A stretch of DNA of 64,000 nt from Kosakonia oryzae (GTDB lineage: Bacteria; Pseudomonadota; Gammaproteobacteria; Enterobacterales; Enterobacteriaceae), in the NCBI RefSeq assembly GCF_001658025.2, contig NZ_CP014007.2:2046001-2110000 (forward strand). Reading direction: 5' to 3'. Shown here piece after piece: positions 26,096 to 34,658 of this stretch. The position numbers were made by a program, and so were the translations under genes. The notes under the pieces were generated by a model, which was not told where the DNA came from, made no database searches, and saw nothing but the letters and a program-made list of their open reading frames with translations. Numbering within the stretch: the stretch's first letter is position 1; every line of letters begins with the position of its first letter.

Positions 26096-26310
26096 AAGAG
26101 CCTCATATCTTGAAAGTCGCTTTATGCCAAGTGGACATTCGAGTAGTTAATTAATTGTAGCACTTGAGTTATTATATGGTAACTAAAATGAATGCTGCTA
26201 CCGAACGAAATTACTGGCGTTTTAACTGTAACATTTTATAATAAATCATGTCATCTTCATCAGCACTTTACTGCAGTCTTGTATTTTTAATATTCAACGT
26301 GGGTTCTAGT

Positions 26311-26976
26311 ATGAATCAAGATGAATACAACATAAAATTTGGAATTAACAGTGAAGGTTCAAAAATTCACGAGGAAGCATTTAAGCAGGTATCGGATATT
26401 AGAAAGTTTGAGATTGAACTTTATTGGAAAAGAGCCGCTTACTTCTGGGCATTGATAGCCGTAGCATTTGCGGGATATTTTTCTATCCTGTCATCAGAAC
26501 ATATACCAAGCAAAGTCTTTTTATCATTTGTAGTTTCTTGTATTGGTTTTGTATTTACTTTTGCATGGTTCCTGTCAAGTAGAGGAAGTAAATATTGGCA
26601 AGAGAACTGGGAAAATCACCTTGACCTGTTAGAGGATGAGATAACGGGCCCATTATACAAAACTTTACTTGAGAGACCCGGTTATGAAAACATCGTAGAT
26701 AAATTTATAACTGGCCCAATGAGTGTATCTGTTTCTAAAATTAATCAGTGGGTCTGTTTTTTTATATCTGTAATTTGGTTAATATTAGCGGCATTTTCAA
26801 CTTACAATTCATTCAGTACTCTCGATTTGGTTTTGAAAGATTGGTTAAAAATATTTGCGTACTCAGTGAGCTTAATTTTAGCTTTGCTTTCCTGTATTAT
26901 GATGTTTATTTTTGGTAAAACTCATAAAAAAAAGCACTCTCCCAAAGCAGTGCAACGGGAAACAATAATTGAATAG
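26311..26976 (+). CDS. RipA-like multispanning membrane protein
   Basis: A protein of about 221 residues from ATG 26311 (MNQDEYNIKFGINSEG). It has paired membrane segments at about residues 44-62 and 70-90 (AYFWALIAVAFAGYF), a cytoplasmic block with GSKYWQENWENHLDLLEDEI and GPLYKTLLERPGYE, and two more membrane segments at about 150-170 and 185-208. This resembles the RipA-type octameric membrane proteins, related in layout to SLATT proteins found with defence genes. A longer start at 26248 would add 21 hydrophobic residues; neither start has a strong ribosome binding site. AT-rich codon use unlike the phage core marks it as acquired cargo. Function unknown. Confidence 0.68.
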   Translation: MNQDEYNIKFGINSEGSKIHEEAFKQVSDIRKFEIELYWKRAAYFWALIAVAFAGYFSILSSEHIPSKVFLSFVVSCIGFVFTFAWFLSSRGSKYWQENWENHLDLLEDEITGPLYKTLLERPGYENIVDKFITGPMSVSVSKINQWVCFFISVIWLILAAFSTYNSFSTLDLVLKDWLKIFAYSVSLILALLSCIMMFIFGKTHKKKHSPKAVQRETIIE

Positions 26977-27204
26977 TTGGCGTTTATTTATTGTAGTGTG
27001 TTAACAAGTAGATAAACTAGTATGGCTAATATTTACCCAGTAAGTACACACCCACTGAAAGTGAACAATGCTACTTATCACGTAGGTGGTTATTATTGGT
27101 TTCATTATGATTAATTAATATTTATCGTATATTACATTGAGGCGAAAGACCTCTCAAAAGAGCAAACTCAATCTCCTTTACAAAATCCTATAGAGAAAAC
27201 AGAC

Positions 27205-27996
27205 ATGGAACTAACACAAGCAGATTTCATACCAACTTTAAATGAATATGTGGATTTTAATATTAGAAGCTCAGACCCTGTAATAAAAACAATGGTTGAT
27301 GATTTTTGCGATTTTCCCGGATCAGATGATATCCAGAGTGAAATTGAGAGAAATAAAAGTAAAAAAAGATTCTCTCTTTTGAATGGCTTTAATAAACGAA
27401 TTGATGATATCATTATGCTCAATAGGTATGCATTGTATCAATACAATATAAATGCCGAGAAAATATCCCCATTACTTAAAGACTATGATGAGCAGCATAA
27501 TGGAATTTTTAGTCGCATCTATAATGAGCATGACGAAGAGGAAATTAATTCTGCTCGTTCAGCTTTCCGCAATTTTAATATAGCCTGCGAAGTTTTATCA
27601 GCAAGGAAAATTGCTGATGAAGGTTTGATTATTCATTTATGGGCAACGATTGAACAATTTGTTAAACGAGCTGTGATAATCAAAGATGAAGGTATCGAAA
27701 ATATGCCGTTCAAATGGAACGCCCTAAAAAAATTATCTAAGGATATAGGGGTGGATTTAGAGCAAATCCCTTCATACTCTATTATTGATGAAGTTAGAGT
27801 TGTTAACAATAAAATAAAACATCTTTATGTGGTTGATAATGAACTTGGCAAATATCCTGGCTTTGAAAAACATGTAGGGAAGAAAATGAGTATTATTGAT
27901 TACAAAACTCATGACTACGCTTTGGCAACATATCATTTTATGAATAGACTAATTATGGCTATGGGGCCCTTTATAAGTTATGCTCCTGATAGATGA
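27205..27996 (+). CDS. Hypothetical HEPN-like helical protein
   Basis: A 263-residue, mostly helical, soluble protein I cannot assign firmly. The C-terminal half has LWATIEQFVKRA (residues 145-156) and IIDEVRVVNNKIKHLYVVDN (193-212). The E-x-R...NN-x-IKH pattern is that of HEPN domains in Abi and toxin ribonucleases, although the spacing from R198 to H206 is longer than the classical R-x4-6-H. It is strongly AT-rich and follows the RipA-like gene on the same strand after 228 bases, in which I see no firm gene. With its neighbour it may form an abortive-infection module; this is inference. Confidence 0.62.
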   Translation: MELTQADFIPTLNEYVDFNIRSSDPVIKTMVDDFCDFPGSDDIQSEIERNKSKKRFSLLNGFNKRIDDIIMLNRYALYQYNINAEKISPLLKDYDEQHNGIFSRIYNEHDEEEINSARSAFRNFNIACEVLSARKIADEGLIIHLWATIEQFVKRAVIIKDEGIENMPFKWNALKKLSKDIGVDLEQIPSYSIIDEVRVVNNKIKHLYVVDNELGKYPGFEKHVGKKMSIIDYKTHDYALATYHFMNRLIMAMGPFISYAPDR

Positions 27997-28062
27997 ATTG
28001 ATTAATGCTTAGAAAATATAAGCTCATAAATGGTGTGCTGAGCCCCAAATTGCGGGATCTAG

Positions 28063-28086
28063 GAAGCGGATATAACATCCGCTTTT
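28063..28086 (+). terminator. Terminator after the HEPN-like gene
   Basis: AAGCGGAT and ATCCGCTT pair around TATAAC, ending in four Ts. The rest of 27997-28530 shows no convincing gene; it probably holds the attachment-site arm sequences. Confidence 0.7.
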
Positions 28087-28530
28087 AGCTCAAAGCAACA
28101 TGGCAGTCATTCGGCCTGTTTGCGTCGTCCCGGTGTTATGTCCGAACGTGCCACAGTAAATGTTGGTGCTGATGGCACTTGTTGTCTTCTCACAACCATC
28201 TTGCAGAGTAATAACAACTTTGCAGGTTCAGAGTTGCGCCACTCAAAAAAAACCTCTGAAAGAAGGCAACAGGAAAAGAATTTAGGTTTTGGTTTTCATC
28301 TGAGTACATTAATGCGCTCAGTCCTGAGTTTTCCCTGGGGAGCGTCGGTCTGAAACTGAGGTTGCACAATTTTGGCGATTCCACCAGAGCATCCTGATGT
28401 TCTGAGCAGGCATAAGGTATTGGTATATTAAGTCAGGAAAAGTCTCTAAAAGATTGATTTATAACGATGAGAAATAAGCCGTTTATACCAGCAAAAATAT
28501 ATAACCACATGAAAAGAAAAGGGTTTAGAT

Positions 28531-28592
28531 CGGTCTCGAAAACCGGAGTAGGGGCAACTCTACCGGGGGTTCAAATCCCCCTCTCTCCGCCA
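28531..28592 (+). other. attR: Right attachment site: 3' part of tRNA-Ser(CGA), serU
   Basis: From CGGTCTCGAAAACCGG (anticodon arm, CGA) through the variable arm to CCCCCTCTCTCCGCCA, the sequence equals the last 62 bases of the E. coli serU tRNA. Upstream bases do not match a tRNA, so only the 3' part is here. The prophage lies on the 5' side, so the intact gene should be restored at the left junction, next to the integrase gene, outside the window. It is the end of the prophage. Confidence 0.92.
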
Positions 28593-28789
28593 CTTCACCC
28601 CATCGCTTGTTTCTTACTGATTTCATTCCGGAAATGTTTCGCTTGTACTTTATGAATGTTACACAGCATGGAGAAATCTGTCATGTGCACACGTCTCATA
28701 AACTGTAATGCATTTTATTATTTTCACCGCCGGATTTCTCTCGCTCTGATTGAGCATTTTAGTCGTTGACAATGCACACGTTTCATTGA

Positions 28790-28909
28790 ACCCCTGATCG
28801 TTGCGGCGCAGGGCGATCCGACGGGCACCGCGATTACGCTCTGGCGCTGCTGTGCTTAACCGCGATCGTCTTTGTTATTTTATCTGTCAACAACGTTTAC
28901 GATAGGTAG
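28790..28909 (+). pseudogene. Possible C-terminal remnant of a membrane protein
   Basis: A GC-richer island in AT-rich surroundings is open from 28790 to a TAG at 28907, encoding a segment that ends in YALALLCLTAIVFVILSVNN, a probable last membrane helix. There is no start codon or upstream domain. It looks like the tail end of a transporter gene lost by deletion at the integration hotspot. Apart from this, the stretch 28593-29301 holds only the palindrome at 29039. Confidence 0.25.
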
Positions 28910-29038
28910 TGAATTCATGCATTTTGGCGCCAATAAATACTGTTTTAAATAAGATGTTAATTGTAGTAATCAGTAATAGCACTATCTACAATCACCACTA
29001 ACTACTTTTTTATTATTACGTGAAGTCGCCGTGATGAC

Positions 29039-29076
29039 GGCTAATAACATGAAAGATGGAATCTTTCATGTTAGCC
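29039..29076. repeat. Long inverted repeat between attR and the peptidase-like gene
   Basis: CATGAAAGAT (29049-29058) and ATCTTTCATG (29061-29070) are perfect complements around two bases, extended outward by GGCTAA and TTAGCC with a three-base bulge on one side. No T-run follows, so a protein-binding or recombination site is as likely as a terminator. Confidence 0.6.
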
Positions 29077-29301
29077 AGGCGCAGCCCGGATATAATGTAT
29101 TGATGTCTGTTTATTGAAGTGGTTTCTCAGGTGTTTTACGTAAGGGGAATTGCTTCGGAATTTTTTTTCGCCGCCTAAAAATACTCTAATAAAAGATTTT
29201 TGAAATGTAATGGTAAATTCTGCTGTTTGTCAAAATAACTCGCGCCTTCAGCTTATTTTATACCAGTTTCATTTATTATATTATTAACCGGAGGAAATAG
29301 T

Positions 29302-29913
29302 ATGTGGGATTTTCTTAGACTTTTCGGGAGACGGAACATCCCGGCCGTGTGGAAGCAAGGAAAAGTCAGATGCATCATCCTTGATGATCTAAAATACACA
29401 CAGCCAGATAACTACGCTTTCATTAGGAAAAAATATCCTGATTACAGAGACGTTCTATTTGGTGGTGTCTCGAGAGGGCTATGTGCCGATCTGAATGAGA
29501 ATGATAAATTAATTATCGTCAGTCATTCAAGCGAATTTGGTTTACGCTATGCACTAAGAACGGATGATTTTCTTCATTATTTGAAATTATGGGATCTAAA
29601 GCGTATTGGTGTCTTGAAATTTCATTGTTGTAATATTGGCGAAAGAGATTGGTTGAATATTCTTGGCGCAAAGATGCTAAGAGATGGTATCTCTTTCTCT
29701 TATATTAGCGGGCCGTGTTCGCCTGGTAAAAAAGGTCATTATTATCATAATATACACGAAGGCCTTACATATACGCCTGGTAAGTACAAAATATTAAAAG
29801 GAAATATTCCCAGGGATTTTACAGGAACCCGATATGTAAGGAAAAATGGCATCCAGGTTTTCCCCCGCGATCCGAATAAACCTAATCTGTTTCGTCCATT
29901 CACTAACAATTAA
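29302..29913 (+). CDS. Orphan protein with clan CD (C80-like) His/Cys dyad pattern
   Basis: A 203-residue protein with a strong GGAGG before its ATG and no signal peptide. The order of motifs resembles the self-cleaving cysteine peptidase domain of MARTX and large clostridial toxins: a strand VRCIILDDL (22-30), a strand ending in a candidate catalytic His (IIVSHSSEFG, H75), then a strand ending in Cys (VLKFHCCNIG, C109/C110), followed by a helix and ISFSYISGP. The usual GHG is replaced by SHS. It stands alone in AT-rich DNA next to the serU hotspot and looks horizontally acquired. It may be a free-standing protease, effector or defence component. No firm family match. Confidence 0.6.
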   Translation: MWDFLRLFGRRNIPAVWKQGKVRCIILDDLKYTQPDNYAFIRKKYPDYRDVLFGGVSRGLCADLNENDKLIIVSHSSEFGLRYALRTDDFLHYLKLWDLKRIGVLKFHCCNIGERDWLNILGAKMLRDGISFSYISGPCSPGKKGHYYHNIHEGLTYTPGKYKILKGNIPRDFTGTRYVRKNGIQVFPRDPNKPNLFRPFTNN

Positions 29914-30094
29914 AATACAGGGGCATAATGTGTTTGCAGCCGAACGCGCTTTGGTTGATTTTAAACGGCTGCGGACAGTTTGTGCCATTTTCAAAGATAC
30001 CGGTGGCAACGTAACCCAGTGGTGCGTTGCCACAGGCCAGCCATTCTCCTTCCTTGTACTGATACCCATCCTCCTGTTGTGTAGCGCATATCAA
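29903..30094 (-). pseudogene. Cys-rich secreted-protein remnant
   Basis: The leftward frame encodes YQYKEGEWLACGNAPLGYVA, then TGIFENGTNC and a tail ending in LYFNC. The regular Cys, Trp and Gly pattern looks like a real extracellular domain. However, a TGA lies just upstream of the only start (TTG 30094), and no signal sequence can be found in that frame. It is probably the C-terminal end of a decayed gene. It abuts the peptidase-like gene tail-to-tail. Confidence 0.35.
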
Positions 30095-30467
30095 TCATGC
30101 TGATGTATGCACGGTTTCGATCGGCATGCCGGTTGATGCTCGTTAATCACTTTACAAAGAATGTGGCGACAGCAAACTTTCTATGCTTGTGCAAAAATAA
30201 TTTATATCGATGATTTACTTTTTATTATTTATTTTATTAATGGAATAGCCTCGGGAAATAACAACTTCCCTCAGTATTGTAATTTAAATAATTGTTGAAA
30301 ATATCATCTATTCTACATGGAAAAAACGCTGTTTTCTCTGACATTAATGTCGATGAATGAAAATTAATTTTCATGTAATCCATTGTTTTTCTTATTAAAT
30401 TTATATTTAATCGTCACGGCTTGCGTAGCGTTAATAGAGAACAGAGCTGTTTTTTATTTTGTCAGGC

Positions 30468-30568
30468 GAAAAAAAGTCCGGCATAAAATGTCGGACAAGT
30501 CAAACAGGAGCGACAGTAAAAAATAAAGAAAGGAAGGTGGATAACAAACGAGTCAGGATAATTACACA
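30468..30568 (-). ncRNA. Candidate unannotated small RNA
   Basis: On the minus strand, GTCCGACAT and ATGCCGGAC form a hairpin (30476-30496) followed by seven Us, a good rho-independent terminator, yet no leftward gene lies upstream. A TATTAT -10-like hexamer is at 30575-30580 with only a weak -35. The transcript would be about 100 bases and contains C/U-rich stretches (CCUUCCUUU, GCUCCU) able to pair with ribosome binding sites. The rest of 30095-30747 shows nothing else I can support. Confidence 0.4.
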
Positions 30569-30747
30569 GTTTTTATAATAAGAAAACTAATTTTTTAAGC
30601 TTAAATAAAATGAAAACACTTTGTTTTTATTCTGCATGCTCACATAACGTGAATCTTATGCACCAAAAGCGGGCATTTTTGCGGGTTATAGGAAAATATA
30701 TAAATAATGCTGATATATCTTTAAAAATCATTTATAGAGGATATGAT

Positions 30748-31074
30748 GTGAAAGTAATCACAGTGGCGCTGAAAGAAGCGATTCTTTTCACCCTTAACCG
30801 CGCGGAAAATAACATTATGGACGATAAAACGAAACGAAGTCTGGGAGGGATGTTGGCGCTGTGGGCGTTCTGGATTTTTTGTGCCTGGTTTATCTGGGGC
30901 TTGCTGAACGATATCTGGTTACCCGGTCCGCCTTCGAATGTGGCGAAGGGAACGAGAGGGGCCGCCAGCGCGGAAGGTTTTACAAGTTTCAGCAGCGTAC
31001 TGGTGCTCGGCCTGGTGGGCGTAATTCTCGGCGCGATTGCCTGGTATACTCGCCCCCGCGATCCTGATGCCTGA
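30748..31074 (+). CDS. Small inner-membrane protein of unknown function
   Basis: The C-terminal part (from MDDKTKRSLGG) has two clear membrane helices, LALWAFWIFCAWFIWGLLND and FSSVLVLGLVGVILGAIAW, joined by a polar Gly/Pro-rich loop. I place the start at GTG 30748, which has AGAGGA six bases upstream; ATG 30817 is a good alternative (86 residues). A still longer frame from 30610 lacks a ribosome binding site. It precedes yedJ on the same strand by 39 bases. E. coli has the membrane protein gene yedR near here, but I cannot claim homology. Confidence 0.6.
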   Translation: MKVITVALKEAILFTLNRAENNIMDDKTKRSLGGMLALWAFWIFCAWFIWGLLNDIWLPGPPSNVAKGTRGAASAEGFTSFSSVLVLGLVGVILGAIAWYTRPRDPDA

Positions 31075-31113
31075 AGATGTTATGGTAATGACTTTTCATC
31101 GACAGGATGCACA

Positions 31114-31812
31114 ATGAATTTATCTGACTGGCAGCACCGTTTCGATAAATGGGTGACGCAACACTTTAATCATGCTGATGCAGCTCATGATGTGTCGCAC
31201 TTTCGTCGGGTGTGGAAAACCGCGCAGACGCTGATGCAGGGGCAGCAGGTTGATGGGCTGGTGGTGTTGGCTGCCTGCTATTTCCATGACATTGTCAGCT
31301 TTGCAAAAAATCACCCGCAGCGGCATCAATCCTCGGTACTGGCGGCGCAAAAAACCGCTGAAATTATGGCCAACGACTTCCCTGATTTTCCCGACAGCGC
31401 GGTGCCCGCCGTGCGTCATGCCATTGAAGCGCACAGCTTTAGCGCAGGTATCGCACCGCTCACGCTGGAAGCCAAAATCGTTCAGGACGCAGACCGGCTG
31501 GAATCGCTTGGCGCGATTGGTCTGGCCCGCGTATTTGCTGTCTCCGGCGCGATGGGCGCGGCACTCTTTGACGGCAACGACCCCTTTGCCGCAGAGCGGG
31601 AACTGGACGACAAAGCCTACGCGCTCGATCATTTCCGCTGTAAGTTGTTGAAGCTGCCTGCCACTATGCAGACGGCGAAAGGGCGCGAGCTGGCGGAGCA
31701 TAACGCCGATTTTCTTGTGCACTACATGGCGAAACTGAGCGCGGAACTGCAGGGCGATCATCAACGGATTGATGATGAGGTGCTGCGGCACTTTCGTACT
31801 TCAGCATTTTAA
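31114..31812 (+). CDS. yedJ: YedJ, HD-domain phosphohydrolase
   Basis: A 232-residue HD-superfamily protein close to E. coli YedJ. The metal-binding residues are visible as [10 protein letters not shown], then CYFHDIVSF (HD pair), and EAHSF and [10 protein letters not shown] with the final Asp. The family hydrolyses phosphate esters; the physiological substrate of YedJ is not established. It is followed after 11 bases by vsr, whereas in E. coli dcm lies between them. Confidence 0.92.
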   Translation: MNLSDWQHRFDKWVTQHFNHADAAHDVSHFRRVWKTAQTLMQGQQVDGLVVLAACYFHDIVSFAKNHPQRHQSSVLAAQKTAEIMANDFPDFPDSAVPAVRHAIEAHSFSAGIAPLTLEAKIVQDADRLESLGAIGLARVFAVSGAMGAALFDGNDPFAAERELDDKAYALDHFRCKLLKLPATMQTAKGRELAEHNADFLVHYMAKLSAELQGDHQRIDDEVLRHFRTSAF

Positions 31813-31823
31813 GGGAGAAACCC

Positions 31824-32315
31824 ATGGCGGATGTTCATGACAAAGCGACGCGCAGTAAGAACATGCGGGCGATCGCTACGCGTGATACGGCCATCGAAAA
31901 GAGGCTGGCCGCCTGCCTGCAATCGCTGGATCTGGCGTTTCGCGTACAGGATGCCGCGTTGCCGGGTCGCCCTGATTTTGTGCTGGATGCGTATCGCTGC
32001 GTGATCTTCACCCACGGGTGTTACTGGCATCGCCATAACTGCTATCTGTTTAAGGTTCCGGCCACGCGTACGGATTTCTGGCTGGAAAAAATCGGCAAAA
32101 ATGTGGCGCGTGATGCGCGTGACTGCGCGTTGCTGCTTGAACAGGGCTGGCGAGTGCTGGTGGTGTGGGAGTGTGCATTGCGCGGCAAGCTGAAATTAAG
32201 CGAGCAGGCGCTGAGTGAGCGGCTGGAAGAGTGGATCTGCGAGGGGCAACAAACCGCGCAGATCGACACTCAGGGGATTCATGCGATGGCGATTACTTCT
32301 CCACGCAAGGCGTAA
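31824..32315 (+). CDS. vsr: Very short patch repair endonuclease Vsr
   Basis: A 163-residue homologue of E. coli Vsr, starting MADVHDKATRSKNMRAIATR exactly as in E. coli. It nicks 5' of the T in T:G mismatches that arise from deamination of 5-methylcytosine at CCWGG sites. The catalytic region (LPGRPDFV) and zinc-binding residues (FTHGCYWHRHNCYLF) are intact. In E. coli it overlaps the end of dcm, but here dcm is absent and AGGGAGAAACCC provides an independent ribosome binding site. The C-terminus runs a few residues past E. coli Vsr. Confidence 0.94.
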   Translation: MADVHDKATRSKNMRAIATRDTAIEKRLAACLQSLDLAFRVQDAALPGRPDFVLDAYRCVIFTHGCYWHRHNCYLFKVPATRTDFWLEKIGKNVARDARDCALLLEQGWRVLVVWECALRGKLKLSEQALSERLEEWICEGQQTAQIDTQGIHAMAITSPRKA

Positions 32316-33201
32316 CAGCCGGGCACGGCGGGAAGAGATATTTGCCCAGCGTCACCAGTACCACCGCCAGAATAATGATCGCCAACGCCAGCCATTCAAC
32401 GGAAGAGAGATGTTCGCCGCCAAAGCCCGTACCCAGTAGTACCGCCACAACCGGGTTCACATAGGCGTAGCTGGTTGCTAATGCCGGTGAGACGTTGCGG
32501 ATCAGATACATATAGGCACTAATGGCGATGATGGAGCCAAACAGCGCCAGATAGCCGACGGCGAAAAAGCCGGACAGCGGCGGCACGGCGCTAAGGTGTT
32601 CGCCGCTCAGGGCTGAGGCGGACAGCAACACGATCCCGGCGGCCAGCATCTCAATCGCGCCCGCCATCATTCCACTCGGGAGTTCAATCCGCGAACCGTA
32701 CACCGAACCAAATGCCCAGCTTAGCGAGCCGATAAGGATCATCACCGCGCCCCACGGATTACCGCTCAGGTTTCCGCCGCTATTCAGCAAAATGATCCCC
32801 GCCAGGCCAATAGCAATGCCAGCCCACTCAAGTTTTCGCGTCGCGATACCGAAAAAATGGCTAAAGCACAGCGTAAACAGCGGTACGGTTGCCACGACAA
32901 CCGCAGCGATGCCTGACGGTACATTCTGATGTTCGGCCACGGTGACAAAGCCGTTACCGACAGCGAGCAGCAATACGCCAATCAGCGCCGCGTTGAGCAT
33001 AGGGCGCAGCGGCGGCAGTTTATGGCCGCTCAGCAACAGAATGGTTATCAGCACGATGCCAGCGGATAAAAAGCGGATGCCAGCCATCATGAAAGGCGGC
33101 CAGCTTTCGACACCGACGCGGATAACAAAATAGGTAGAACCCCAGATGATATAGAGCGCAAACAACGCTCCAATAAGCGGTAAAACTTGCCTGAAACGCA
33201 T
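32293..33201 (-). CDS. yedA: YedA, EamA-family (DMT) transporter
   Basis: A 302-residue inner-membrane protein with ten predicted helices in two EamA repeats (ALYIIWGSTYFVIRVGVESW in the first; SYAYVNPVVAVLLGTGFGGE in the second). It is very similar to E. coli YedA; the substrate is uncertain, with metabolite or amino-acid export likely. I use the MRFRQ start at 33201 as in E. coli. The 3' end overlaps that of vsr by 23 bases, convergent. Confidence 0.92.
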   Translation of the reverse strand: MRFRQVLPLIGALFALYIIWGSTYFVIRVGVESWPPFMMAGIRFLSAGIVLITILLLSGHKLPPLRPMLNAALIGVLLLAVGNGFVTVAEHQNVPSGIAAVVVATVPLFTLCFSHFFGIATRKLEWAGIAIGLAGIILLNSGGNLSGNPWGAVMILIGSLSWAFGSVYGSRIELPSGMMAGAIEMLAAGIVLLSASALSGEHLSAVPPLSGFFAVGYLALFGSIIAISAYMYLIRNVSPALATSYAYVNPVVAVLLGTGFGGEHLSSVEWLALAIIILAVVLVTLGKYLFPPCPAVTPCVEK

Positions 33202-33378
33202 AACCCACCACGACAAAAGATACGAGGCTTATAGTAAACGTCAAAACTATACGTCTTGCGAGTGGTTAATTCGGCAGAAGCTGTTAAATTTTTGTTGACA
33301 CTATGGGATGATTTTCGCCATAGAGTTTTTACTGCATACTGCACTTAATTTAATGATAATTCTGAAAAGGAAGATATT

Positions 33379-34290
33379 TTGGCAGGAAGTAGTTTATTAA
33401 CATTGCTTGACGACATTGCCACCTTGCTGGATGACATTTCCGTGATGGGCAAACTGGCGGCGAAGAAAACGGCCGGTGTGCTGGGAGACGATCTTTCACT
33501 CAACGCGCAGCAGGTAACCGGCGTTCGCGCCAACCGTGAATTGCCGGTCGTGTGGGGCGTGGCGCGCGGATCGCTGCTCAACAAGGTGATCCTGGTTCCT
33601 CTGGCTTTGCTGATCAGCGCGTTTATCCCGTGGGCCATCACACCGCTGTTGATGGTCGGCGGCGCGTTTTTGTGTTTCGAAGGTGTGGAAAAAGTGCTGC
33701 ACACCCTGGCTGCGCGTAAGCATAAAGAGAACCCGGAAGCCCGGCAGCAGCGGCTGGAGGCGCTGGCCGCTCAGAATCCACAGCAGTTCGAAAAAGACAA
33801 AATCAAAGGCGCTGTCCGTACCGATTTTATTTTATCGGCAGAGATTGTCGCCATTACGCTCGGTATTGTGGCCGACGCGCCACTGCTCAACCAGGTGCTG
33901 ATTTTATCGGGCATTGCGCTGCTGGTGACCATCGGCGTTTACGGCCTGGTGGGGATTATCGTCAAGCTTGATGACATGGGTTACTGGCTGGCAGAACGGC
34001 AAGGCGCGCTGTCGCAGGTGGTGGGCAAAGGGCTGCTTGTTCTGGCTCCCTGGCTGATGAAGATCTTAAGCGTGGTCGGCACGCTGGCGATGTTCCTCGT
34101 TGGCGGCGGTATTGTGGTGCATGGTATAACCCCGCTGCACCATGCGATCGAGCATTTCGCGGCTGGTCAACATGCGTTGATGCAAATGCTGATACCGTTT
34201 GTCGCTAATTTGCTTTTAGGATTCGTCATCGGCGCGGTGGTCGTGGCCGTCGTTAAAGGCGTTACGCATCTGCGCGGTGCAGCCAGGTAA
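33379..34290 (+). CDS. yedI: YedI, DUF808 inner-membrane protein
   Basis: A 303-residue multispanning membrane protein nearly identical in its first 50 residues to E. coli YedI ([20 protein letters not shown]). It begins with TTG, supported by AAGGAAG nine bases before it and by the family N-terminus. Its function is unknown. Transcription is divergent from yedA across a 177-base intergenic region that must hold both promoters. Confidence 0.92.
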   Translation: MAGSSLLTLLDDIATLLDDISVMGKLAAKKTAGVLGDDLSLNAQQVTGVRANRELPVVWGVARGSLLNKVILVPLALLISAFIPWAITPLLMVGGAFLCFEGVEKVLHTLAARKHKENPEARQQRLEALAAQNPQQFEKDKIKGAVRTDFILSAEIVAITLGIVADAPLLNQVLILSGIALLVTIGVYGLVGIIVKLDDMGYWLAERQGALSQVVGKGLLVLAPWLMKILSVVGTLAMFLVGGGIVVHGITPLHHAIEHFAAGQHALMQMLIPFVANLLLGFVIGAVVVAVVKGVTHLRGAAR

Positions 34291-34369
34291 AATCTCGCCG
34301 CAGCGATTATGCAAAACCCGTAAACTTCGTCTAATGTGAAAAAGTTTCGCCCTGATACAGGAGGCAGTT

Positions 34370-34552
34370 ATGGTCTTTTTGGTCAGCGATGAAGTAATAC
34401 CAAAAGAGGGTGGTCCGCGCATGATCGTTACCGGCTACTCCAGCGGTATGGTGGAGTGCCGATGGTATGACGGTTACGGGGTCAAACGGGAAGCCTTTCG
34501 TGAAGATGAACTGATGCCCGGCGACAGGCAAAGGGCGCACGAACAGGTCTAA
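34370..34552 (+). CDS. yodC: YodC, DUF2158 small protein
   Basis: A 60-residue soluble protein matching E. coli YodC (VFLVSDEVIPKEGGPRMIVTGYSSGMVECRWYD). The SH3-like DUF2158 fold is assumed; the role is unknown. CAGGAGGC precedes the ATG and a strong terminator follows, so it is a one-gene unit. Confidence 0.9.
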   Translation: MVFLVSDEVIPKEGGPRMIVTGYSSGMVECRWYDGYGVKREAFREDELMPGDRQRAHEQV

Positions 34553-34560
34553 CCCAATAG

Positions 34561-34588
34561 AAACGCCCGGCTTTTGCTGGGCGTTTTT
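34561..34588 (+). terminator. Rho-independent terminator after yodC
   Basis: AACGCCCGGC-TTTT-GCTGGGCGTT followed by five Ts. Confidence 0.93.
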
Positions 34589-34658
34589 ATTGTTCTCCAT
34601 TCGACGCCAGTGCTAAAGATCGACTGCGGTAATACAGACTGAATTCCAGGGAGCTCGT

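Noticed and set aside
28120..28353. 77-codon frame after the HEPN-like gene
   Set aside because: No ribosome binding site, no family-like pattern, and composition like non-coding attachment-arm DNA.
28467..28655. 62-codon frame running through the attachment site
   Set aside because: It reads across the tRNA-Ser fragment and its protein would be tRNA sequence translated; no ribosome binding site.
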